Shown here piece after piece: positions 37,730 through 46,809 of a stretch of DNA of 64,000 nucleotides; positions within the stretch are counted from its first letter, which is position 1; each line of letters begins with the position of its first letter. The position numbers and the translations under genes were made by a program. The DNA lies in assembly GCF_900461455.1 (NCBI RefSeq), contig NZ_UGIA01000001.1, positions 1,240,001-1,304,000 of the forward strand. Direction: 5' to 3'. The DNA comes from Helicobacter acinonychis (GTDB taxonomy: Bacteria; Campylobacterota; Campylobacteria; Campylobacterales; Helicobacteraceae). A model generated the notes under the pieces. It worked only from the letters and a program-made list of their open reading frames with translations, did not search any database and had not been told where the DNA came from.

Positions 37730-37790
37730 ATAATCTAGGTTCAAGAAGATTAACTCCTAGAGAAAAAGTAAAGAAAAAGGCTAAAAAGAA

Positions 37791-40382
37791 ATGCTCAGAA
37801 ATAGATTTCGTATTGTATTTGTCTCCTGTATTGTCGCTAGCAGTTTGCAAGCTCAAGAAGAAACCCACACTTTGGGTAAGGTAACCACGCTAGGCGAAAG
37901 GACCTTTGAGTATAACAATAAAATGTATATTGAAAGAAAAGAGCTCCAACAACGCCAAAGTAACCAAGTCCGTGATATTTTTAGGACTAGAGCCGATGTG
38001 AATGTGGCTAGTGGGGGCTTAATGGCACAAAAGATTTATGTTAGGGGGATTGAAAGCCGTCTCTTAAGGGTAACGATCGATGGCGTCGCTCAAAATGGTA
38101 ATATTTTCCACCATGACGCTAACACCGTAATCGATCCTAACATGATCAAAGAAGTGGAAGTCATCAAAGGTGCAGCGAACGCTTCAGCGGGTCCGGGTGC
38201 GGTGGCAGGTAAATTGTCTTTCACCACGATTGACGCTAACGACTTTTTAAGGAAAAATCAAACTTATGGTGCCAAAATGGAAGCGGGCTTTTACACTAAC
38301 TTTGGATACCGCATGAACGCCACTGCAGCTTACCGTGGGAAAAATTGGGATATTCTTGCGTATTACAACCATCAAGATATTTTTTATTACAGAGATGGGA
38401 ACAACGCTTTTAGGAGTCTCTTCCACCCCAATTTTGACTTGCAAGATCCAAGCAATAGTGATATTGGCGTAGGGACTCCTAGTGAAGTCAATAGTGTTTT
38501 AGGCAAAGTCAATGGCTATATCAACGACACGGACACCATCAGCTTAAGCTATAACATGACAAGGGAAAATTCCACTAGGCTCTTACGCCCCAACACCACA
38601 TCAGCTCTTTCTAAAGCCAACGATCCAGGAAGCCAACCAGCACCTTTTGTGATTGACTTTGGGAAAGAGTTAGCCCATACGATCAACTTCAACCACAATT
38701 TGAGCTTGAAATACAAGCATGACGGTGGTACTAGATTTGGTCAGCCTCGCATTGAATCCACCGCCTTTTTAGGGGTAAGGGGAGGCGATTATAACCCTGT
38801 GGTGAATCCTTTCGCTTATAATTCCAACGAGCCAGCCAACCCAGATTACATTCCTGAAGTTAAGGATTGGTGTAACAACCCCGATAATATCAGCCAGTGC
38901 ACGCAAGGGGCTATCAGACCCTCTGATGGAGGCTATCAAATAGGCTATGGGAAGCCGGGTGCAATCGATTGGCAAAACACTTCTATGATTTCTACAGGCT
39001 CTAATATTTACCATGGGCTTGTTCCTAAAAACCCTGATTACGACATGACCCCTCCAAACGCTGAAAACACCGCTTCTAACGATTGGACTTTAGGGAATGC
39101 GGACGCTGAGGGGACTTTAGCGAGAAGGATTTTCTTAATCAACTCGGGTGTTAATTTCAAAGTCACCCACCCCATTAGCGAAGACTATGGGAATGTGTTT
39201 GAATACGGCATGATTTATCAAAATTTGAGCGTTTTCTCTGGATTGGATAAAGGTAAAAACGGCTACTATAAAAACAACATTAACCCTAACGACCCTAACG
39301 GCTTGGGCTTGCCTTACCGCCACTATTACACCGATCAAAGCTCCCAATACCCTCAAAATTTGAACACGCCTAATCCGCTCTATCGTAACATGCCCCAAAA
39401 TTCGCATGCGATTGGCAATATCATCGGTGGGTTTATGCAGGCCAACTACAATCTTTTGGAAAATCTCATCGTGGGTGCGGGAACTCGTTATGATATTTAC
39501 ACCTTGCTAGATAAAAACGGTCGTACGCATGTGACTTCTGGCTTTTCACCTTCTGCAACCGTGCTTTATAACCCTATTGAAAGCATTGGCTTGAAAGTGA
39601 GCTACGCGTATGTGACTAAGGGAGCTTTACCGGGAGATGGCGTTTTGATGCGCGATCCCACAGTGATTTATCAAAGGAATTTGCGCCCTGCAATCGGTCA
39701 AAATGTGGAATTCAATGTGGATTACAACAGCAAGTATTTCAATGTGCGTGGGGCAGCGTTCTATCAAGTGATCAACAACTTCATCAACAGCTATGGGCAA
39801 GACACCTCTAAAAATGGTGGGGGTAATGCAACGGCAAAAAACATGTCAGGGAATTTACCTGAAACCATCAATATCTATGGTTATGAAGTTTCAGGGAATG
39901 TGCAATATAAAAATTTCGTAGGGACTTTCTCGGTGGCACGCTCTTGGCCGACAGCTAGGGGGCATTTATTAGCCGATACTTACGCACTAGCTGCAACCAC
40001 AGGGAATGTGTTTATCCTAAAAGCCGATTACAATATCCATAAATGGGGGCTTACCTTGACTTGGCTCTCACGCTTTGTAACCAACATGTTTTATGAAGGC
40101 TATTCTATTTACTATCCGCAATACGGCTTGATGAAAATCCATAAACCTGGGTATGGCGTACATAATGTCTTTGTCAACTGGACTCCCACTTCTAAAAAAT
40201 GGCAGGGCTTAAGGATTTCAGCCGTGTTTAACAATATCTTAAACAAGCAATATATCAGTCAGGCTTCAGTATGGCAAGCGAGTGCAGACGCTCCAGCGAG
40301 CGATATGATCCCTAAAGACAAACGCATGGCACTTCCGGCTCCTGGATTTAATGCGCGTTTTGAGGTGTCCTATCAGTTCTAA
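37791..40382 (+). CDS. frpB4: TonB-dependent outer membrane nickel transporter
   Basis: Takes up nickel across the outer membrane under TonB/ExbBD power, induced when nickel is scarce. 863 residues: signal peptide ending SLQAQEE near residue 24, a possible TonB box (HTLGKVTTLG), plug domain with RQSNQVRDIF and VEVIKGAANASAGPGAVAGKL near residue 120-140, then a 22-strand barrel with tryptophan- and tyrosine-rich strands and a terminal phenylalanine (RFEVSYQF). Corresponds from memory to HP1512. Intact, unlike the remnant before it. Confidence 0.93.
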   Translation: MLRNRFRIVFVSCIVASSLQAQEETHTLGKVTTLGERTFEYNNKMYIERKELQQRQSNQVRDIFRTRADVNVASGGLMAQKIYVRGIESRLLRVTIDGVAQNGNIFHHDANTVIDPNMIKEVEVIKGAANASAGPGAVAGKLSFTTIDANDFLRKNQTYGAKMEAGFYTNFGYRMNATAAYRGKNWDILAYYNHQDIFYYRDGNNAFRSLFHPNFDLQDPSNSDIGVGTPSEVNSVLGKVNGYINDTDTISLSYNMTRENSTRLLRPNTTSALSKANDPGSQPAPFVIDFGKELAHTINFNHNLSLKYKHDGGTRFGQPRIESTAFLGVRGGDYNPVVNPFAYNSNEPANPDYIPEVKDWCNNPDNISQCTQGAIRPSDGGYQIGYGKPGAIDWQNTSMISTGSNIYHGLVPKNPDYDMTPPNAENTASNDWTLGNADAEGTLARRIFLINSGVNFKVTHPISEDYGNVFEYGMIYQNLSVFSGLDKGKNGYYKNNINPNDPNGLGLPYRHYYTDQSSQYPQNLNTPNPLYRNMPQNSHAIGNIIGGFMQANYNLLENLIVGAGTRYDIYTLLDKNGRTHVTSGFSPSATVLYNPIESIGLKVSYAYVTKGALPGDGVLMRDPTVIYQRNLRPAIGQNVEFNVDYNSKYFNVRGAAFYQVINNFINSYGQDTSKNGGGNATAKNMSGNLPETINIYGYEVSGNVQYKNFVGTFSVARSWPTARGHLLADTYALAATTGNVFILKADYNIHKWGLTLTWLSRFVTNMFYEGYSIYYPQYGLMKIHKPGYGVHNVFVNWTPTSKKWQGLRISAVFNNILNKQYISQASVWQASADAPASDMIPKDKRMALPAPGFNARFEVSYQF

Positions 40383-40386
40383 ATTG

Positions 40387-40411
40387 AAAGAAATCTTAGG
40401 ATTTCTTTTTG
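40387..40411 (+). terminator. Intrinsic terminator of frpB4
   Basis: AAAGAAATC (40387-40395), loop TTAG, GATTTCTTT (40400-40408), continuing as TTT. It begins five bases past the stop codon. Confidence 0.8.
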
Positions 40412-40421
40412 AATTTTGAAC

Positions 40422-40517
40422 ATGAAAAAACCTTACAAAAATTACCAAACCTTATGGAAAAAGTTCCGCTCGCTCAACAGACTCATTAAAACGCTTTTAA
40501 GGATTTTAAAAAAGTAG
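40422..40517 (+). CDS. Possible small basic peptide (31 residues)
   Basis: The ORF starts MKKPYKNYQTLWKKF and ends with RLIKTLLRILKK. It is very basic (12 Lys or Arg in its first 20 and last 11 residues by inspection) and its second half would form an amphipathic helix with Leu/Ile on one face. This resembles the small toxin-like or membrane-active peptides of H. pylori type I loci rather than chance. There is no good ribosome binding site, and it lies 10 bases after the frpB4 terminator. GCTCGCT inside it pairs with AGCGAGC just past its stop. I do not know a family. Confidence 0.4.
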   Translation: MKKPYKNYQTLWKKFRSLNRLIKTLLRILKK

Positions 40518-40598
40518 TTTTATTAAAAATTTAGCGAGCTTGAATTAAAATCGTGCCTTATTAACTCTCAAAAAGGAAAAGCAAACGCGCTTTCATCT

Positions 40599-41777
40599 AT
40601 GGCTAATATCACGACTAAAGAAACGCCCCAAATAATCTCCGATCTCTTGAAAAACCCTTACCAAAAGATCATCAATGCGAGTGCGAGCGTTTTTGATGAA
40701 AGCCATGGGCGATCGTTTTTTAGCCAAAAATTTTATGAAAGGATTGAACCTTGCTTAAAAGAAATCTTAACCCACCCCATTGATTTGGAATGCGATCTAA
40801 ACACCGCCAAAAAAACCAACCGCTTAACCCCCTTAAAAAAGCTTTTTAAAGCGTGTTTTGACACTGAAGAAATTTTGATTGTCAATAATAACACAAGCGC
40901 TTTAATTCTTATTGCTAACGCTTTAGCCTTGCAACAAGAAATCATTGTTTCTTATGGCGAATTAGTGGGCATGGGAGGGAATTTTAAGATTAAAGACATT
41001 TTGTTAGCCAGTGGGGCTAGGTTGCATTTAGTGGGAAATACCAATCGCACTTATTTAAGGGATTACCGCTTAGCCTTGAATGAAAATAGTAAAATGCTAT
41101 TTAAAATCCATAACCCCACTTTTAAAAAAGACACGCCTTTTAAAGATTTGCAAGCCCTAGCTAAAGAGCATGGTTTGATAGATTATTACAATTTAGGGGA
41201 TGTGGATCTATTCAATAAAAGGGCTTTGGAAGAAATTCTAGCCCTAAAACCATCGCTTTTAAGCTTTAGTGCAGATAAGTTCTTTAATGGCGTGCAAGCT
41301 GGCATTATTATGGGGCAAAAAGAATTGATTGAGACCTTAAAAAACCACCCCCTTTATAGAGCTTTGAGAACGGATAAAATCACGCTCACTTTGCTTTTCC
41401 ATAGCCTAAAAGCATGGATAAGCCATAAAGAAGAGATTAAATTCTATGAATTACTCAATCAAACTAAAGACGAATTGTTACAAAAAGCTTTAAAACTCTA
41501 CGCTCTTTTAAAACCTTTAGAATTAGATGTGAGCATAGCGTCTAGCTTTTCTAAAATAGGGAATTTGTCCCATACAGAATTAGAATCCTTTTGCGTGAAG
41601 ATCCGGTCTAAAAACACCCAGATTTTAGATTGTGAGAAGCTTTATTTAAGACTTTTTCAAAAAGGCGTTATTTCAAGAATCTCATGCGAATTTGTGTGTT
41701 TTGAAGTCTTTAGCTTGGATGGAGAAGATTTGGAAAAAATCGCTCTAGTTTTAGAAGAAATCCTTAATAAGGCTTAA
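40599..41777 (+). CDS. selA: SelA-like PLP-dependent protein
   Basis: Family of L-seryl-tRNA(Sec) selenium transferases, fold-type I PLP enzymes. 392 residues; [15 protein letters not shown] near residue 100, [12 protein letters not shown] near 122, and the PLP lysine in [14 protein letters not shown] near residue 227 are all present. Nothing else of the selenocysteine pathway is in the window, and H. pylori is generally thought to lack SelB and tRNA-Sec, so the true substrate is open. It precedes nusA, which has its own promoter. Confidence 0.85.
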   Translation: MANITTKETPQIISDLLKNPYQKIINASASVFDESHGRSFFSQKFYERIEPCLKEILTHPIDLECDLNTAKKTNRLTPLKKLFKACFDTEEILIVNNNTSALILIANALALQQEIIVSYGELVGMGGNFKIKDILLASGARLHLVGNTNRTYLRDYRLALNENSKMLFKIHNPTFKKDTPFKDLQALAKEHGLIDYYNLGDVDLFNKRALEEILALKPSLLSFSADKFFNGVQAGIIMGQKELIETLKNHPLYRALRTDKITLTLLFHSLKAWISHKEEIKFYELLNQTKDELLQKALKLYALLKPLELDVSIASSFSKIGNLSHTELESFCVKIRSKNTQILDCEKLYLRLFQKGVISRISCEFVCFEVFSLDGEDLEKIALVLEEILNKA

Positions 41778-41785
41778 AAATTCGC

Positions 41786-41791
41786 TATAAT
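41786..41791 (+). promoter_or_regulatory. -10 box of nusA
   Basis: TATAAT in TTCGCTATAATAGAATC, directly after the selA stop and 52 bases before the nusA ATG. Confidence 0.65.
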
Positions 41792-41842
41792 AGAATCTCT
41801 TTTAAAATACTCTCTCCTACAAAAATTTAAAGGAACTCAAAA

Positions 41843-43030
41843 ATGGAAAAAATCAGCGACCTTATAGAATGCATTGCGTATGAAAAAAATTTGCCTAAAG
41901 AGATGATTTCAAAAGTGGTTCAAGGTTGTTTGTTAAAAATGGCGCAAAATGAATTAGACCCCCTAGCACGCTACTTAGTGATTGAAGAAAACAAGCAGCT
42001 CCAGCTTATCCAGTTGGTAGAAGTTTTAGAAGATGATGATGAAGGATTGATTAACGATCCTTCTAAATATATTAGCCTCTCTAAAGCCAAAGAAATGGAT
42101 CCGAGCGTTAAGATTAAAGATGAATTGTCTTATAGTTTGAGTTTAGAGAGCATGAAACAAGGAGCGATCAACCGCCTTTTTAAAGATTTGCAATACCAGT
42201 TAGAAAAGGCGTTAGAAGACAGCCATTTTGAAGCGTTCCAAAAGCGTCTCAACAGCGTTTTAATGGGGCAAGTGATTTTAGTGGATAACAATCAAAACAC
42301 TTTTATTGAAATTGAGCAACAATTTCAAGGCGTTCTTTCCATGCGCCATCGCATCAAGGGCGAGAGTTTTAAAATAGGCGATAGTATTAAGGCGGTTTTA
42401 ACGCAAGTCAAACGCACTAAAAAAGGCTTGTTATTAGAGCTTAGCCGCACCACCCCTAAAATGCTTGAAGCTTTGCTAGAATTAGAAGTCCCTGAGATTA
42501 AGGATAAAGAAATTGAAATTATCCATTGCGTGCGAATCCCAGGTAATAGAGCGAAAGTGAGCTTTTTTTCTAACAATTCTAGGATTGATCCTATAGGTGC
42601 GGCTGTAGGGGTTAAAGGCGTGCGCATTAATGCGATAAGCAATGAATTGAATAAAGAAAATATTGATTGCATAGAGTATTCTAATGTGCCTGAAATTTAT
42701 ATCACTTTGGCGCTCGCTCCTGCTAAAATTTTAAGCGTTGAGATTAAAAAAATTCCCATAGAAGAATTGAGCGCTCAAGAAAAAGAGTTAATCCAAGAGC
42801 GTTTTATTGTCAATAACCATTTGCAAAAGGCTAAAGTGCGTTTGTTAGACACGGAAAAATCTAAGGCTATCGGCAAGGGTGGGGTGAATGTGTGCCTAGC
42901 GTCCATGCTTACTAGCTATCATATAGAGTTTGAAACCATTCCTAGCGTCAAAGAAAATACAGAAAATGAAGACGAAAAAGAAACACCAAAAGTAGGGGTA
43001 GAAGCTTTAGAGTCTTTGTTTAAGAATTAA
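41843..43030 (+). CDS. nusA: Transcription elongation/termination factor NusA
   Basis: Binds RNA polymerase and nascent RNA to modulate pausing and termination. 395 residues: N-terminal polymerase-binding domain, S1 domain from about residue 130, and two KH domains with PIGAAVGVKGVRINAI near residue 250 and the second GKGGVNVCLAS near 347. The C-terminal acidic repeats of the E. coli protein are absent, as in most bacteria. AAAGGAAC precedes the ATG. Confidence 0.96.
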   Translation: MEKISDLIECIAYEKNLPKEMISKVVQGCLLKMAQNELDPLARYLVIEENKQLQLIQLVEVLEDDDEGLINDPSKYISLSKAKEMDPSVKIKDELSYSLSLESMKQGAINRLFKDLQYQLEKALEDSHFEAFQKRLNSVLMGQVILVDNNQNTFIEIEQQFQGVLSMRHRIKGESFKIGDSIKAVLTQVKRTKKGLLLELSRTTPKMLEALLELEVPEIKDKEIEIIHCVRIPGNRAKVSFFSNNSRIDPIGAAVGVKGVRINAISNELNKENIDCIEYSNVPEIYITLALAPAKILSVEIKKIPIEELSAQEKELIQERFIVNNHLQKAKVRLLDTEKSKAIGKGGVNVCLASMLTSYHIEFETIPSVKENTENEDEKETPKVGVEALESLFKN

Positions 43031-43034
43031 AGAC

Positions 43035-43055
43035 AAGCTCTAAAAAGAGCTTTAA
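43035..43055 (+). terminator. Weak terminator of nusA
   Basis: Stem AAGCTCT (43035-43041) and AGAGCTT (43046-43052), loop AAAA, then TTTAAGTT: short T run, so probably inefficient. The rest of the spacer to 43255 holds only a 28-codon frame without a ribosome binding site. Confidence 0.5.
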
Positions 43056-43255
43056 GTTGAAAAACTTGCGGTGTTAAAGGTGTATGACTAAATTTTTTAA
43101 GGCTAAATTTGAGCCTATTTTTCACTAAATCAAACCATCAAAAAATGGGTTTAAAGTTTGAATGAGATTGATCCTATTTTTAAGTCATAACATTTGCCCA
43201 TACCATGACAAGCAAAGCTTGATTGATTTTTTAAATGGGCAATTATAAATACCAC

Positions 43256-44918
43256 TCATTTATCCATAGGATAAACCTTGTTATCGCATGGCTTCCTTGG
43301 GCGTTTATCGTTATAATTCTCATTAAATAAATCCCTCGTTTTTTCATAATCTTTGGTTATTATTCCTGCTAATGGCAATACGGTATGCAATAAATCATCG
43401 CTCATAAAAGGCTTGTGCAAAGCTTCTTCAAATCTTTTTACCATTTGGGGGTGTTTTTGTTTGAATGCATCGCTCATATAGATTAAAAATGGGATTTCCA
43501 TGCTGGCATTTGAGCATTCATGGGTATTAAAAGCACTTGATTCAAACATGTCATCGCCATGATCGCTTAGGTAGATAACGAGACTATCCTTGTCTTTAAA
43601 CAATTCAATCAAAGAATGCAAAACATAATCATTATAATAAACACTGTTAATATAATCGGCTACAACTTGCTTGTCAGTATTGTTTTTAACCTTCAAAGAC
43701 TTGGTTTTTGAAAAATAAGAAGTGTTATTGAGATTAAAGCGGGAAAATTCTTTAGGAAAGCGGTTTTTGTATTCAAAATGATTGCCAATCAAGTGAAAAA
43801 CAACAAAATTTTTACGCTTGCTACTCTCTCTCTCTCTCATTGTCATAATACCGCTTGAAAAGAGCCACCAAATTTTCATCATAAGGTTTATCATTTTCTA
43901 TATAAGTATCAAAATACTTAGCCACTTGATAATAGCTATTGCCCCACATGATTCCAAAACCTTGAGAAGTGATCCAAACGCTTTTATAATCGCTCAATTT
44001 AAGGATATGGGCTAGATTTTTAAATTGATACCATGCTTTTTGGTTGAGATTATCCCTATTAGCGTAAGTTAAAAGCATTGTGAAACTTTTGTCCGTATAA
44101 AAAGCTGGGCTAATCACATTATCAAACACTAAAAGCGAACCTTTTTCTTTTAGAGCGCTTAAATAAGGGGTTGTAGGGGCTTGATAACCATAAACACCCA
44201 TAAAGTTTCTGTTCAAACTCTCGCCAAAAACCAACACCACATTTTCAACACTTCCTGTATTTTTGAGCAGGTAATCTTTAGGGTAAGAAGCTTTTTCTAA
44301 AACTTGACTAGAGTTGTTGCTTTCTCTCAAGCTGCTGATATTCCTACCAAAATAATACACTCCTTTAGCTAAAGCAATGTATTCCATCGTCCCATCAGCG
44401 TTCAACAGAGCTTCATGCTCCTTATATTTTTTGATTGTTTTTATAGTGTGTGGCACTTCTACAATCAAAAATAAAACACTTAGAATACTAGCCATTTTTA
44501 AAGGAATGGGTTTATTAGGAATGAAGCTAAATAGTTTTAGAGAGCCTACAGCTATTAAAATAAGACCTACCACAAAATACCAATTCGGATAAACATAAGC
44601 ATGGAGAAACTCCAAGCTCTCTTTATAATGCGTGGTGAATAAAATATTACCCAACTCATTAGACAAAGGCAAATGAAAATAATATGAACCAAAAATATCT
44701 ATGCAGCTAAACACAATCCCTAAAACCAATATAAAACTTTTTAGGATTTCTGCTACAAACCCATTCTTAATAAAACTAATCGCCCAATAAACGATAAAAA
44801 GCCATATAAAACTATACAAGAACGCCCTAAGAATAAAATCCGCACTCGCTGAAGAGAGAAAACATGCTGAAAGCACATTAAAAAGAATGAACACAAAAAA
44901 TTTAGAATCTAAAATCAT
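43256..44918 (-). pseudogene. EptA/YhjW-type phosphoethanolamine-transferase-like gene, phase-off
   Basis: Inner membrane sulfatase-fold protein related to enzymes that add phosphoethanolamine to lipid A or other glycans. From ATG 44918 (GGAG seven bases before): five helices in the first 160 residues, VLVFGESLNRNFMGVYGYQAPTTPYL near residue 235, then a frame break. The second part holds VVFHLIGNHFEY and the metal-site YLSDHGDDMFE. The break is a (GA)7G tract at 43824-43838: the upstream frame stops at TAG right after it. One more GA unit gives a continuous 554-residue protein. It may be a switchable gene in its OFF state rather than dead. Corresponds from memory to HP1417. Confidence 0.88.
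43824..43838 (-). repeat. (GA)7G dinucleotide repeat, phase-variation tract
   Basis: 15 bases of pure alternating repeat inside the EptA-like coding sequence. Coding length before it is 360 codons and after it 568 bases; with 17 repeat bases the sum is divisible by three, with 15 it is not. Slippage by one unit would restore the frame, as would loss of two units. Confidence 0.9.
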
Positions 44919-44962
44919 CAAACAACTCCATCCATTAAAATTTCTTAAATCCACCATCCATA

Positions 44963-45709
44963 CTAGTTTTTGACATCGCTCAAAAACACATGCCTTAAAA
45001 GTTTAGCGTTGCTTAAAAAAGCGTTTTTTAACACCGCGCTTTTATAAGTGTAATGATATTCAATGCTTGAGACTTCGCCCACAAACACCCCCGCTCCAAA
45101 AATCCCATCTAATCCGCTTGTTAGCACTTGATCACCTATGTTAATTTCAGCGCTTGGGACAATAAAATCCACGACTAACTCTTGCTTGAAATTAGTCCCT
45201 ATAAAACCTAACGCTTGATTTTTGCCTATCATCACGCTATAAGCGCACCGCTTGTGGGCGTTCAAAAACCCATTCAAACGCCCTTTTTCTAGCACCGCAA
45301 TACCTATGGCTTGATTATGAGAAACAAGACCATAAATCTTATTTTCTTCTAAATTCATGATAGGGTTGAGAGAAACGCTGTGCGTGTCTTCTAAACTAAT
45401 AAAGGAAGTCATAAAGGTGGGGGTATAAATCATTTTTGGCTTTTCTAAAGGATACACGCCCTTTAAGCGCTCTTTCAAATCAGCGTTTTCTAGTTTTAAA
45501 GCTTCTAAAACCAAGCGTTCTTTTTGAAATTCTTTAATGTTTTTGGCTTGAAAAAAATAAGCTTGAATGTTGTCTAATAAGCTATTTTTCGCACTCATCA
45601 AGGCGTCTTTAAGCTTGTCGCTGATATAAGAAGAGCCACCTTTAATATCTGAAAAATAAAAAATAAGAAAAATCCCTAAAAGCCAAAGGAATTTGGAATA
45701 AAAGTGCAT
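44963..45709 (-). CDS. mreC: Rod shape-determining protein MreC
   Basis: Periplasmic scaffold of the cell-elongation machine, needed for helical or rod shape. 248 residues from ATG 45709 (a longer frame starts within mreB): one N-terminal membrane helix, coiled coil near residues 60-95 (KEFQKERLVLEALKLENADLKERL region), then beta-domains with SGLDGIFGAGVFVGEV near residue 205. It follows mreB by four bases. Confidence 0.93.
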   Translation of the reverse strand: MHFYSKFLWLLGIFLIFYFSDIKGGSSYISDKLKDALMSAKNSLLDNIQAYFFQAKNIKEFQKERLVLEALKLENADLKERLKGVYPLEKPKMIYTPTFMTSFISLEDTHSVSLNPIMNLEENKIYGLVSHNQAIGIAVLEKGRLNGFLNAHKRCAYSVMIGKNQALGFIGTNFKQELVVDFIVPSAEINIGDQVLTSGLDGIFGAGVFVGEVSSIEYHYTYKSAVLKNAFLSNAKLLRHVFLSDVKN

Positions 45710-45713
45710 AATA

Positions 45714-46757
45714 TTATTCACTAAAACCCACACGGCTGAGTAAATCCAAATCTTGTATAGCTTCTCCCGTGCCTTTAGCTACCGCCAACAAAGGCTCTTC
45801 GCCCACATATACAGGAAGTTTAACCATATCGCTTAAATACTTGTCTAAACCTTTAATCAAAGCCCCACCGCCGGTAAGCACCACGCCATTTTGCACAATG
45901 TCTTTAGCCAAATCCGGCTTCACTTCTTCAAGCACACTCCTTAAAGCGCTAGAGATTTCTCTCACCTGATCTTTAATGGCTTCAAACACATCATCAGAGC
46001 TCAATTCAATCGTGTGCAACAACCCACTCACTTGATCCCTCCCTGACACTTCCATAGTGAGTGGTGGGTCTAGTTTGACCGCACAACCGATTTCAATCTT
46101 AATCTCTTCGCCGGTGCGCTCACCTATCAATAAATTGAATTTTTTACGGATATATTCCACGATGCTTTGATCCAGCTTATCCCCAGCCACTCTAATGCTT
46201 TTAGAGATGACTAACCCTCCTAAACTAATCACGCCAATTTCAGTCGTGCCACCGCCAATATCTACAATCAAACTCCCTTGCGGCTCTTTCACCGGCAAGC
46301 CTGCCCCAATCGCAGCTGCCATAGGCTCTTCAATCAAAAAGACTTCTCTAGCCCCAACGCTCAAAGCGCTCTCCTTGACCGCATTCCTTTCTACACTCGT
46401 CAATCCATAAGGCACGCACACCATGATGCGCGGACGAATCCATGTTTTTCGTTTGTGCGCTTTTTCAATAAAATAGCGCATCATTTTAGCGGTAATGTCA
46501 TAATCAGCAATCACGCCATCTTTCATGGGGCGAATCGCTCTGATGCTTTTAGGGGTTTTACCTAACATTTCTTTAGCCTCGCTCCCCACTGCTAAAATAT
46601 CATAAGCCTTAGAATCAAACAATCCCATGCGCACCGCTACAATAGAAGGCTCATTGATAATAATGCCCTGCCCTTTGACTAACACGATCGTGTTAGCCGT
46701 GCCTAAATCTATGGCAATATCATGCGAAAACAGACCAATTAATTTGCTAAAAATCAT
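45714..46757 (-). CDS. mreB: Actin-like cell shape protein MreB
   Basis: Forms membrane-bound filaments that direct wall synthesis. 347 residues with the actin ATP-site motifs IDLGTANTIV near residue 18, DIGGGTTEIGVISLGG near 165 and TGGGALIKGLDKYL near 290. It lies between clpX and mreC in a minus-strand run that starts at fabZ. Confidence 0.98.
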   Translation of the reverse strand: MIFSKLIGLFSHDIAIDLGTANTIVLVKGQGIIINEPSIVAVRMGLFDSKAYDILAVGSEAKEMLGKTPKSIRAIRPMKDGVIADYDITAKMMRYFIEKAHKRKTWIRPRIMVCVPYGLTSVERNAVKESALSVGAREVFLIEEPMAAAIGAGLPVKEPQGSLIVDIGGGTTEIGVISLGGLVISKSIRVAGDKLDQSIVEYIRKKFNLLIGERTGEEIKIEIGCAVKLDPPLTMEVSGRDQVSGLLHTIELSSDDVFEAIKDQVREISSALRSVLEEVKPDLAKDIVQNGVVLTGGGALIKGLDKYLSDMVKLPVYVGEEPLLAVAKGTGEAIQDLDLLSRVGFSE

Positions 46758-46809
46758 GCTCTTTCTAATCCTTTATTATTAAATTGAATTAAACTTATAA
46801 GCGTATTCC

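Noticed and set aside
43164-43250. 28-codon frame MRLILFLSHNICPYHD after nusA
   Set aside because: No ribosome binding site, no family, and position in a spacer; too little to call a gene.
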